Made by a program: the position numbers and the translations under genes
Notes under the pieces: model-generated
The model's input: the letters and a program-made list of their open reading frames with translations, nothing else
Databases searched by the model: none
What the model was told of the DNA's origin: nothing
Shown: in pieces, positions 50,356-58,949 of the stretch
Position numbering within the stretch: position 1 is the stretch's first letter
Layout: every line of letters starts with the position of its first letter
Origin: Aridibaculum aurantiacum
GTDB taxonomy: Bacteria > Bacteroidota > Bacteroidia > Chitinophagales > Chitinophagaceae
DNA length: 64,000 nt
Reading direction: 5' to 3'
Assembly (NCBI RefSeq): GCF_017355875.1
Contig: NZ_JAFEWC010000001.1
Span: 62,001-126,000 of the forward strand

Positions 50356-52167
50356 ATGAAGGCATTCTACGCATATTTTTTATTCATTTTCCTAATTGTT
50401 GGGCAGGTATTGTCAGCACAATCATTTACAGCTCGTGTATCTGCAAAAGTGATTGGTAAAAACGACCGTTTGCAGGTACAGTATGTAGGCTCTGACGGTG
50501 ATCTTACGCAGTTCCGGATGCCCGACTTCCCGGGGTGGATGGTGATAGCCGGACCCAACATCACCAGCAGCAAAACCGTTGTGAATGGAGAGGTTACTCA
50601 AGAAATGATCTACGGGGTAACGCTGGTTCCTAGAACGCCAGGAAAACTTGCAGTGCCATCTGCGTTTGCCATACTCAATGGAAAACCCGTACGCACTACT
50701 CCTATGTATGTTGAGGTTAAGAATGTTCCGCATGTTACCGGCTCAGCCCGTTCACAGCAACCTTCAGGTTCTTTATACGACCCGCAGCCATCGCCACAGC
50801 AGCGGGCTGAATTTGGAAACGACCAGTTTCTACGTCCCGGCGAAAGTGCACGCGACAAGATCAACCAGAACATAATGGTGAAAGTGGATGTGAATAAACG
50901 GACTGCTGTGGTTGGAGAACCTATTCTTGTTACTTACAAACTAGCTACCCGCCTCAGGTCCCAATCTAAAGTGGTAAGCCAGCCTTCTTTTACAGGTGCC
51001 ACAGTAATAGAGATGACCACTGAAAATCCTCTGCCTACACGTGAGAACATTAATGGTAGAATGTACAATGTATACGTGGTGCGTAGGGTACAGCTTATTC
51101 CGCTACAGGAAGGGCCTTTGCGAATACCTGAAGCCGCTGTAGAAAATACGGTTCCTTTTTACAGCACGGGTGGTATCAGCTACCGCGACCTGTACTATAA
51201 CATGCCTACACTTCCCGCCGAAGAAGTTACGGTGACAACTAAAAGCAAACCGCTGGAGCTGCAAATTCAACCCATGCCGCCAATGTCGGCTGTAGGTCCG
51301 GCTGTGTTTAGTGGAGCTGTAGGTTCATATGATATTTCCATATCGCTTGCACGCACCACACTGGAAACAAATTCCACCAACGAACTGGTGGTGATAGTGC
51401 AGGGTGAAGGAAATATCCAGCAAATGCGCCCACCAACGATCAACTGGCCCAACGGCATAGAAGCTTTTGAACCAGCTGTAAAAACACAGGAGGACAAGGC
51501 TTATTTTCCTATCCGATCCCGCCGCACGTATGCATATCCCTTTGTTGTAAATAACCCGGGGCAGTATGTGTTGCCTGCTATTTCGTTCACCTATTTTGAT
51601 GCGTCTGCCAACCGCTATATTACCAAGCAAACCAATCCTGTAACATTACTGGTAAGTAAAGGTGCCGGGGGAAATAAAATTACCTCCACACATGCTACTG
51701 CCGATGAAGATTTTCAGAACCGGCTTATCATACTTTCAGGTGCTGCACTCCTTGCTATTATCATAGGTTTGATCTGGTTCAAAGACAGGAACAGGAAAAC
51801 AACTCAACCAGCTGTTGCGCCACCGGCGCCTGTTGATTTACCTGTTCCCGAGGCTGCACCAGCATCCGCGTCAGCTATCTTGATGCGAATAAGGGAATTG
51901 TGCCCTGAACAGGATACAGCGCTGTTTTATAAGCAGCTTTATGGTTGCATCAATGAGTTTTTTGAGAAAGCACTCAAGATCAATCCTAATGAGGTGCAGG
52001 CACACTTGTACAACTACAACGGAAACAGGGACGCAGTACAAAAACTGGCAGAGCTGAGAAATAACTGTACGCTAGGTATGTATACACCTGTTTATACCAT
52101 AGATGAAGCGATGCAGCACAGGCTGACAGCTATTGAAACCATCAGCAGGTTGGAGAGGGAGGTGTAG
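50356..52167 (+). CDS. batD: BatD-family protein
   Basis: The 603-residue protein has a signal peptide (FLIVGQVLSA/QSFTARVSAK). Several BatD-type beta-sandwich domains run through about residue 440, with FRMPDFPGWMVIAGPNITSS, VGEPILVTYKLATRL and GNIQQMRPPTINWP. A membrane helix follows near 455-475 (ILSGAALLAIIIGLIWF). A cytoplasmic tail of about 110 residues ends it. BatD belongs to the Bacteroides aerotolerance group and usually sits with batABCE and a MoxR ATPase; none is here. It is either a stand-alone paralogue or the cluster is elsewhere. Confidence 0.88.
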   Translation: MKAFYAYFLFIFLIVGQVLSAQSFTARVSAKVIGKNDRLQVQYVGSDGDLTQFRMPDFPGWMVIAGPNITSSKTVVNGEVTQEMIYGVTLVPRTPGKLAVPSAFAILNGKPVRTTPMYVEVKNVPHVTGSARSQQPSGSLYDPQPSPQQRAEFGNDQFLRPGESARDKINQNIMVKVDVNKRTAVVGEPILVTYKLATRLRSQSKVVSQPSFTGATVIEMTTENPLPTRENINGRMYNVYVVRRVQLIPLQEGPLRIPEAAVENTVPFYSTGGISYRDLYYNMPTLPAEEVTVTTKSKPLELQIQPMPPMSAVGPAVFSGAVGSYDISISLARTTLETNSTNELVVIVQGEGNIQQMRPPTINWPNGIEAFEPAVKTQEDKAYFPIRSRRTYAYPFVVNNPGQYVLPAISFTYFDASANRYITKQTNPVTLLVSKGAGGNKITSTHATADEDFQNRLIILSGAALLAIIIGLIWFKDRNRKTTQPAVAPPAPVDLPVPEAAPASASAILMRIRELCPEQDTALFYKQLYGCINEFFEKALKINPNEVQAHLYNYNGNRDAVQKLAELRNNCTLGMYTPVYTIDEAMQHRLTAIETISRLEREV

Positions 52168-52250
52168 GGAAGGCATTGTCAGTAGTGAGTGGTGAATAGT
52201 CAGTAGTGAATGGTTGATGAGAGAAGTTTGGCTGTTTATGATGTAATGTT

Positions 52251-52320
52251 CATTGGGCGAAGCCCAATCCTGGTTGTAAAGAAGCCTACTAGAGAAAGCT
52301 CATTGGGTGTAGCCCAATCC
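52251..52320 (+). repeat. Two CATTGGGC-AGCCCAATCC hairpins 50 bases apart
   Basis: CATTGGGCGAAGCCCAATCC at 52251-52270 and CATTGGGTGTAGCCCAATCC at 52301-52320 are near-identical 20-base units, each able to fold with a three-base loop. They lie in the 315-base gap 52168-52482 together with AGTAGTGAATGG words (52180-52213). The upstream open frame through this gap is not believed to be coding. Confidence 0.65.
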
Positions 52321-52482
52321 CTATCAATGCTTCAATACCTAATGTATAAAGCATTAGAAAATCTTTTCCATGTCCCTCTGCTGTTGGTTTTCAACCTCTT
52401 TCAAAACTGGTTTTTTCTCCACCTTTCCTGTGAAATACTTTCATCTCTCCATTTCCTCCAATTTTGCATCTTTGCGGCCCTC

Positions 52483-53670
52483 ATGTCTGGTTTCAACAAC
52501 ATAAAAGAACTCATCAACACGCTATCATGGAGCAAAGAGCTGCTGGTAGAGATGTTTGAAAAGCGCAAGTCGTTCATATACAAATACGACCATGCGCTGG
52601 AGTTGCTGGAAGAAGACAGAATAGAAACACTTATCAACAAAGGAATTGTACGGCAGAACGGCGCCTACCTGGAGATGGACGACCAGTTCCAGCAGTTTTT
52701 TGAACAGGTGCTGGAGGTAAACGAGGATATCAATACATCGTACATCAACGAGAATATCCAGCACATAAAGCAGCACATCAACTTTTACCTGCAGGAGAAC
52801 AACGAGAACCGCAAGTATGCCTACATGAAGATGGTGAAGTCTGCCCTGCGAAAGATCGGCCGGATCACGCTTCGCAATATCATTGACCTGAACCGGAACA
52901 TTGAGAATGCCTTCAAGACGGAGCCTAATTATGCTATTAAAATAGCCAAGTTGGAGTCGTTTGACGAAAAGCGCCGCCTGATCTATGGGTTGATAGAACA
53001 AACGGATTACCTGGTAACGGATGAGGAAAAAACATTTTTTACCACAGCCCTTGATGATGAGTTGAAACAGCTGGTTTCCCAGCTTCGTCGCCAGCTAACG
53101 GAAGGACGACACAACCTGATCGAGACGCAAAAGCAGGTTATTGAGTACCTGAACCAGGTAAAATACCACAGCCGCACGATTGAGAAGATCAAGCAGGTGA
53201 AATACCTGAAGGACCAGTTTGAAATGAAGCACAAGACCAACCTGCCTGCTATGCTGCTTCAGCTCAACCCTGTGCTGTTCGAGCCAAAACCTTCGTACCC
53301 GCTCAAGGTTTCACTTGAATTCTTCCAAACTGATGAGGGCCACCAGTCGGTAAACAAGGTGGCGGCAAAACTAAAGCTGGACAAACGTGCTGCCCTGCCT
53401 GTGGCGGATAAAATATCAGAAGACCAGCTGATCACCGAAACAGAGGATGAGATCTTTATCAACCTGGAAGAGATTAAGCAAGGATTTATTGCTTCCGGCC
53501 ATCACCTGTACAGCTTTATAATGAACTATCGCTACCCGCGCCAGGTAAGTTTCGATGAAAAGATCACCATCTTCTGCCAAATGGTGGGTATGTACGAAAA
53601 TGAATTTGAAGTAACAGATACTTATTATGCAGATGAAGAAGTAGAGTATGCGCTGGTCCTTCCTAAGTAG
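52483..53670 (+). CDS. mksF: MksF/JetA-like condensin subunit (kleisin-like)
   Basis: The protein is 395 residues from ATG 52483 (MSGFNNIKELINTLSWSKEL). The frame is open back to 52210, but that stretch holds hairpin repeats. The N-terminal winged-helix-like part includes KYDHALELLEEDRIETLINK and GIVRQNGAYLEMDDQFQQFF. A long helical middle spans about 90-240. The acidic C-terminal part includes TEDEIFINLEEIKQGFI. This size and layout match the MksF/JetA kleisin of MksBEF and Wadjet condensins. The partners MksE- and MksB-like lie 4.7 kb downstream on the same strand. The assignment rests on layout and context, not on a search. Confidence 0.65.
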   Translation: MSGFNNIKELINTLSWSKELLVEMFEKRKSFIYKYDHALELLEEDRIETLINKGIVRQNGAYLEMDDQFQQFFEQVLEVNEDINTSYINENIQHIKQHINFYLQENNENRKYAYMKMVKSALRKIGRITLRNIIDLNRNIENAFKTEPNYAIKIAKLESFDEKRRLIYGLIEQTDYLVTDEEKTFFTTALDDELKQLVSQLRRQLTEGRHNLIETQKQVIEYLNQVKYHSRTIEKIKQVKYLKDQFEMKHKTNLPAMLLQLNPVLFEPKPSYPLKVSLEFFQTDEGHQSVNKVAAKLKLDKRAALPVADKISEDQLITETEDEIFINLEEIKQGFIASGHHLYSFIMNYRYPRQVSFDEKITIFCQMVGMYENEFEVTDTYYADEEVEYALVLPK

Positions 53671-53905
53671 TTTGTTTTAATGGTTTCTTTACCTGAACCT
53701 TCTATTTCGCCTCTTTCATAAGCCTTTCCACCGGGCAAAATTAAATTCCGCTAAAAAAATCTTGGGTTGAATTGCATGTTTAGTGCAATGAATGTCAACT
53801 TGTTGATCAACGGCTGTCGAATCTTCTTCATCAATGCTTCTTCTTCTGGCACATTTTTCGAAAATAGGTCGGTGAATTATTTCAAAATCAAAAACACAAA
53901 CGGAT

Positions 53906-54706
53906 ATGAAAAAAGTGAAATTAGGCCTTGTGGCAATTGCTGCCATTCTGGTGAGCAATGCAGTAGTGGCCCAGGTAAGAGTAGGTGTTGCAAATAATAC
54001 TAATGTACAGGCTAAAGCAAGTGGAGCTGCTGTAAACCAGGCTGCTTCTAAAGCTGCTGCAGCTACAACCAATGCAGCTACAAGAGCAGCTGCTACCACG
54101 CAAGGTGCGGTAAAAAAAGCTACAGCTACTTCAGCAAATGCAGCAGTAAATGCTAATGCACAGGCATCAAAAGCGGTACAGGCCAACCAGGCAAATGCAG
54201 CAGCTAACAGCGCAGTGCAAGCACAGGTAGCAGCCGATGTGGACGCAAGACCTGTAGGTAGTGCAGTAAATGGTGCTGTTCAATCAACTACAGACAAAGC
54301 AGTAAATACTGCAAACGATGTAAGAGCTACAGCTTCTGATGCTGCTACTATCAATGCTAATGCTGCAGCAAGCCAGCAAGGGCAGGTTCAGTCATCATCT
54401 AACAACAGCGGAACACAAACAAGCGGTCAATCTTCTACCACTGTAGAAGTGGATGGTGAAACTCAAATCAAAAGGAAGATCAAAGACGAGAATGGTAAGA
54501 TCAAAGAAAAAGTTACCGTAGTACGTGAAGATGCACGCGAAACAGGTACCGAAGTTCGTGAGAGAGCAAGAACAACAGGTTCTGCAGAAGCAAGTGCTAA
54601 TGCAAACGCCAATGCACAGGCCAATGCAAATGAGAACTCTGCAGTAAAAGGTAGTGGTGAAGTAAGAAAAGAGACTAAAGTGAAGGTGAAGAAAAGGAAC
54701 CAATAA
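53906..54706 (+). CDS. Secreted alanine/asparagine-rich low-complexity protein
   Basis: The 266-residue protein has a signal peptide (MKKVKLGLVAIAAILVSNAVVA/QVRVG). Residues 35-175 are almost all Ala, Asn, Gln, Ser, Thr and Val (AASKAAAATTNAATRAAATT). A charged segment follows (TQIKRKIKDENGKIKEKVTV), then more Ala-Asn repeats (ASANANANAQANANEN) and a basic end (VKVKKRNQ). It is probably an extended or helical exported protein. I know no family. Its place between the condensin genes may be chance. Confidence 0.7.
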   Translation: MKKVKLGLVAIAAILVSNAVVAQVRVGVANNTNVQAKASGAAVNQAASKAAAATTNAATRAAATTQGAVKKATATSANAAVNANAQASKAVQANQANAAANSAVQAQVAADVDARPVGSAVNGAVQSTTDKAVNTANDVRATASDAATINANAAASQQGQVQSSSNNSGTQTSGQSSTTVEVDGETQIKRKIKDENGKIKEKVTVVREDARETGTEVRERARTTGSAEASANANANAQANANENSAVKGSGEVRKETKVKVKKRNQ

Positions 54707-54744
54707 TTCCTTTCTCTCTATACCCTTTGCTTCTTTTGAAATCC

Positions 54745-55599
54745 ATGAATATGAGAACCAATAGACGAATAATCCTAATGTCAATTGTGCTGCTGGCTTT
54801 ATGTAATAGCCTGCAGGCGCAAAATGATACAAGCATAAAAAGAAATAATACCTTGGTGGGTAGCATCAACTACCAGTCGCGGCTGCACTTTTTTGGTCGG
54901 GTAGATAGCCTTAGCAGCAGTGGCCTTTTTCCCAGCATTGGTTTTGAAACAAAGCTCGGGATCTACGGAAACAGTAGCTTCATATTTGTAGGAAATCAAC
55001 AGCAGCCACATTCGTATGCTGGTACCATAGCTGAAGTAGGTTATAAATTTCCTGAGACCAGAAATTTTTCAGGAAACGTGTTTTACAACCATTTCTTTTA
55101 CAACAAAGATGTAGAACTGGTACAGGCTGCGCTGCGTGGACAAACAGGGGTAAACCTGACGTACAACAATAAGATTGTAAATGTAACGGCAGGTGGAGAT
55201 CTTAAATTCAGCGACCGCACCGATATTGGGGCTACTTTGGGATTGGATCATTTATTCATTTACGTGATACCAAAAACAAAAATGGCCATTGCTGTAAACC
55301 CTTCTGCGTACCTGTACAGTGGTACCCAGAATTTTACGCAAACTTACCGGAAGCGGCAAACGGTGGCAGGGCTTCCCATTGGCGGACAAACACTGGTTTC
55401 GGAAAATGTACAGCAGTTCAATGTACTCGCATATGAACTTTCGCTACCTGTAGTTTTTGTAGCAGGAAAGTTCAATGCCACACTTACCGGCTCCTATGTT
55501 TCACCACAAAACCTGGTAACGGTGCCAAACCGTCCAAGCGAAAGCGAGCTAGGGAAGAAAATGTTTTATGTGAGTGCTTCCGTTGGCTTTAGACTATAA
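54745..55599 (+). CDS. Outer-membrane beta-barrel protein, unknown
   Basis: The protein is 284 residues from ATG 54745 (a second ATG is at 54751). It has a signal peptide (MSIVLLALCNSLQA/QNDTS). The remainder alternates hydrophobic and polar residues with many Gly, Tyr and Phe, and ends in the aromatic pattern FYVSASVGFRL, typical of outer-membrane barrels. I recognise no specific family. It is 38 bases after the Ala-rich gene and may share its transcript. A terminator follows at 55631. Confidence 0.7.
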   Translation: MNMRTNRRIILMSIVLLALCNSLQAQNDTSIKRNNTLVGSINYQSRLHFFGRVDSLSSSGLFPSIGFETKLGIYGNSSFIFVGNQQQPHSYAGTIAEVGYKFPETRNFSGNVFYNHFFYNKDVELVQAALRGQTGVNLTYNNKIVNVTAGGDLKFSDRTDIGATLGLDHLFIYVIPKTKMAIAVNPSAYLYSGTQNFTQTYRKRQTVAGLPIGGQTLVSENVQQFNVLAYELSLPVVFVAGKFNATLTGSYVSPQNLVTVPNRPSESELGKKMFYVSASVGFRL

Positions 55600-55630
55600 T
55601 TTTCTTTATAATATTTCTCATGATGACGAC

Positions 55631-55672
55631 AAGCAGTCTTACTCCTGGTAGTAAGGCTGCTTTATCTTTTTT
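55631..55672 (+). terminator. Rho-independent terminator
   Basis: A 12-bp stem (AAGCAGTCTTAC with GTAAGGCTGCTT, one G-T wobble) has an 8-base loop, followed by TTATCTTTTTT. It closes the Ala-rich/barrel pair ahead of the helicase gene. Confidence 0.8.
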
Positions 55673-55825
55673 ACCCAAAGCGCAAGCTCCAACTTTAGAT
55701 GGATGCAGATAGCTGGCTGTGACTACAAAGCGAAGATTGTCATGTAATGCCAAACGCTCCTTAAATGTGGGTAAAACCACAGCCTCATCTTCCCGAATCA
55801 GCCTCTGCCGCCGTACCTTCGCCCG

Positions 55826-58219
55826 ATGGCAAGATACCTGGATGATTTGAACGAAAACCAGCGGCAGGCTGTACTGCACAAAGACGGACCTGTGATGATT
55901 GTAGCTGGTGCGGGAAGTGGAAAAACAAAGGTTTTGACCACCCGCATTGCGCACCTGATGAGTGCCCACAAGGTGGATGCCTTTAATATTCTTGCGCTGA
56001 CTTTTACCAATAAAGCAGCGGCAGAAATGAAGGAAAGGGTGCAAAAGATACTGGGCAATAACGAGGCGAGGAACTTATATATAGGAACATTTCACAGCGT
56101 GTTTGCCCGCATCCTTCGCGGCGAAGCACACCGCATTGGCTACCCTAATCACTTCACCATCTACGATACAGATGATAGCAGGAGCGTGATAAAGACGGTA
56201 GTGAACGAACTGAACCTGGACGATAAGCACTACAAACCAAGTGTGGTGCACAACCGCATTTCTGCTGCAAAGAATGCACTGGTTGGTGCGGCAGATTACC
56301 AGAACGATTATTACCTGCAGCAGGAAGATCAGCGGGCTAACCGGCCAATGATCGGGCAGATATACATGAACTATGCAGCGCGTTGTTTTAAAAACGGCGC
56401 GATGGATTTTGATGACCTGCTGTTCAAGTTCTATGAACTTTTGCGCGATTTCCCTGAAGTGCTGCATAAGTACCAGCACAAGTTCAAGTACATCATGATA
56501 GATGAGTACCAGGATACGAACCCGGCGCAGTACCAGGTAATCAAGCTGCTGGCAGCAGTTCATGAAAATATTGCTGTAGTAGGTGATGACGCACAAAGTA
56601 TCTATAGCTTCCGTGGCGCCACTATCGAAAACATCTTACAGTTTCAGAAAGATTATGATGATGTGGCGGTGATCAAGCTGGAGCAGAACTATCGCTGTAC
56701 ACAAAACATTTTGAAGGTAGCCAACCAGGTGATCAAGAACAACGTGGGGCAGATACCAAAAGATTTGTGGACACAAAACGCCGTTGGCGAAAAGATCAAG
56801 CTGGTACGTACCATGACCGACAACGATGAAGGCAAGTACGTAGCAGATTCTATACAGGAGCAAAAGCTGCGCAACCACTTTTACAATAAAGATTTTGCTA
56901 TCCTTTACCGCACCAACGCCCAGAGCCGTGCTTATGAAGAAAGCCTGCGTCGCATGGGCATCCCGTACCGCATCTATGGTGGCGTAAGCTTCTACCAGCG
57001 GAAGGAGATCAAGGATATGCTGGCTTACCTGCGGGTCATCAGCAATCAAAAAGACGAGGAAGCTCTGAAGCGTATTATCAATTATCCTGTTCGTGGAATT
57101 GGTAAGACAACCGTAGAAAAAGCGGTGATTGCTGCTAATGAAAACAACATTAGCATGTTCGAAGTGCTGGAGCGTGCTGGCCAGTTTGGTTTCAAATCCG
57201 GAACACTTGAAGCATTGACCAACTTCGTTACCATGATTAAGTATTTCCAAAGCCTGCTGAAGGATAAAAATGCTTACGAGGTAGCGGTACAGGTAGGTAA
57301 GCATACCAACCTGGTAAAGGAACTGTTCAACGATAAAACGACTGAAGGACTTGCTCGTTACGAGAACATTCAGGAGTTGCTCAACTCAATCAAAGAGTGG
57401 GTGGATACTTCTATTGACCTGGCGCAGATAGACGAAGAGGGCGTGGTGGTGAATGAGACTGTATCTGCAAACGCTGGTAGCCTTGGACGTTACCTGCAGC
57501 AGATCACATTGCTTACCGATGCTGACGATGATAAAGAAGACAGCGATGTGGTAAAGCTGATGACTATACACGCGGCTAAGGGCCTTGAGTTCAGCAACGT
57601 TTTTGTTGGCGGTTTAGAGGAGACGCTTTTCCCTAATTCCATGGCCATCAATACACGTGAAGAGCTGGAGGAAGAGCGTCGTTTGTTTTACGTAGCCATC
57701 ACTCGTGCAAAGAAGCACCTGTGGCTTACCTATAGCAATTCGCGTTATCGCTTTGGTCAACTGGTGCAGAACGATCCAAGCCGTTTTATAGAAGAAATGC
57801 CTGAAGAGCATCTTGACCGCAGTTTTGCTGGCGGTGGTGCCCGCAATCAAGGCTTCAACAGCGGCTTTGGTGCAGCATCGGCTTTTGATAAAATGCGTGG
57901 TGGTTATGGCAGCAGCCCGGCTGCACGAGCAGAAAAACAATATGGTCCGCCGCCTTCTAAGAAACAAGAACGTCCTCAATATTTACCTGCGCAGCCAACA
58001 GTTGCCAAGGTGGTAGAGCATAAGCCAAGCGCTGATTTTGTACCAAGCGATACTACCAATCTGCAGGCAGGTCAAAAGGTAGAGCACCAAAAATTTGGTT
58101 TTGGCGAAGTGGTAAAAATGGAAGGTGCAGCGCACAATCCTATAGCCACGGTGAAATTTGACCTGAATGGCGAAAAAAAGATCATGCTGAACTATGCAAA
58201 GCTGCGGATACTGGAGTAG
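55826..58219 (+). CDS. UvrD/PcrA-family superfamily 1 DNA helicase
   Basis: The 797-residue helicase has Walker A in IVAGAGSGKTKVLTTR (near residue 30), motif II in YIMIDEYQDTNPAQYQV, motif III GDDAQSIYSFRGA, motif IV in LEQNYRCTQNI, motif V in LMTIHAAKGLEFSNVFVGG and motif VI in VAITRAKKHLWLTYS. The C-terminal tail ends with a Tudor-like domain (GQKVEHQKFGFGEVVKMEG) as in PcrA. It unwinds DNA in repair and removes RecA or stalled complexes. The leader has TACCTTCGC eight bases before the ATG, a -7-like box. It lies between the two parts of the condensin system. Confidence 0.95.
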   Translation: MARYLDDLNENQRQAVLHKDGPVMIVAGAGSGKTKVLTTRIAHLMSAHKVDAFNILALTFTNKAAAEMKERVQKILGNNEARNLYIGTFHSVFARILRGEAHRIGYPNHFTIYDTDDSRSVIKTVVNELNLDDKHYKPSVVHNRISAAKNALVGAADYQNDYYLQQEDQRANRPMIGQIYMNYAARCFKNGAMDFDDLLFKFYELLRDFPEVLHKYQHKFKYIMIDEYQDTNPAQYQVIKLLAAVHENIAVVGDDAQSIYSFRGATIENILQFQKDYDDVAVIKLEQNYRCTQNILKVANQVIKNNVGQIPKDLWTQNAVGEKIKLVRTMTDNDEGKYVADSIQEQKLRNHFYNKDFAILYRTNAQSRAYEESLRRMGIPYRIYGGVSFYQRKEIKDMLAYLRVISNQKDEEALKRIINYPVRGIGKTTVEKAVIAANENNISMFEVLERAGQFGFKSGTLEALTNFVTMIKYFQSLLKDKNAYEVAVQVGKHTNLVKELFNDKTTEGLARYENIQELLNSIKEWVDTSIDLAQIDEEGVVVNETVSANAGSLGRYLQQITLLTDADDDKEDSDVVKLMTIHAAKGLEFSNVFVGGLEETLFPNSMAINTREELEEERRLFYVAITRAKKHLWLTYSNSRYRFGQLVQNDPSRFIEEMPEEHLDRSFAGGGARNQGFNSGFGAASAFDKMRGGYGSSPAARAEKQYGPPPSKKQERPQYLPAQPTVAKVVEHKPSADFVPSDTTNLQAGQKVEHQKFGFGEVVKMEGAAHNPIATVKFDLNGEKKIMLNYAKLRILE

Positions 58220-58385
58220 GCTGGCCGCAGCTAGTTCGTTATTACATGTTTGTTGACCAGCAGTGGATCATTATTCAGCATCGTTGTGTCACTCACTTGT
58301 ACGGCAGACCGCTCTTCAACTCATTCCAATGTAGTAGATGTACAGCTAGTACACCTACCTACACAAACCCTGAAGATTACCTACA

Positions 58386-58949
58386 ATGAAAATTCCTGCA
58401 CAAACAGCAGACATATTTGAACTTTTAAGCAAGGGACAGTTCATCTGTTCCAATAGCGTAGAGGATACGCAGCGGAAGCTTTTCAATATAATTGAAGAGA
58501 ATTTCGAGGAGTTAGCCAACTACTTTTTAGCCATTGGTTTTGTACTGGAGCGGGGAGATGAATTCTTTTACTTCAGCCGCAAGGAAGCACGTGCCGACCT
58601 GGAGCGTAAGATAGAGCAGGCCTACCGCTGGATAGATGTGCTGGACTTCTTCAAAGCCTACAATAGCGGCTTTGGTCCCGGTTACCGTTTTACCCCAAGT
58701 GATATATTGGTACAGGTAAAAATTGATGCGAACCTGAAAGATAAACTGGAGCAACTAAAGAAGCCGCTCGGCGATGGCAACCACCGCGAAAGAGTGCAAC
58801 GCCTGATAGATGAACTGGAGAAATTTGGTTTTGCAGAACTCGAGAACGAGATCACCCAGCAATACAAGGTCCTCAGCGCTTTCAAATACATAGAACAACT
58901 AATCGTTAGCATCCACATTACAGAAGAAGTACAACATGAGGTTTCTTAA
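58386..58949 (+). CDS. mksE: MksE/JetB-like condensin subunit
   Basis: The 187-residue protein has winged-helix features typical of MksE/JetB (kleisin-interacting KITE) subunits: IFELLSKGQFICSNSVEDTQ, FLAIGFVLERGDEFFYFSRK and RWIDVLDFFKAYNSGFGPGY. The gene overlaps the SMC-like gene by 14 bases, so the two are translationally coupled. In MksBEF and Wadjet systems a dimer of this subunit binds the kleisin and DNA. The assignment rests on size, motif pattern and the adjacent SMC gene. Confidence 0.75.
   Translation: MKIPAQTADIFELLSKGQFICSNSVEDTQRKLFNIIEENFEELANYFLAIGFVLERGDEFFYFSRKEARADLERKIEQAYRWIDVLDFFKAYNSGFGPGYRFTPSDILVQVKIDANLKDKLEQLKKPLGDGNHRERVQRLIDELEKFGFAELENEITQQYKVLSAFKYIEQLIVSIHITEEVQHEVS

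Noticed and set aside
52210-52482. N-terminal extension of the MksF-like frame
   Set aside because: The segment contains two hairpin repeats and word repeats and translates into a sequence unlike the remainder; ATG 52483 is preferred.
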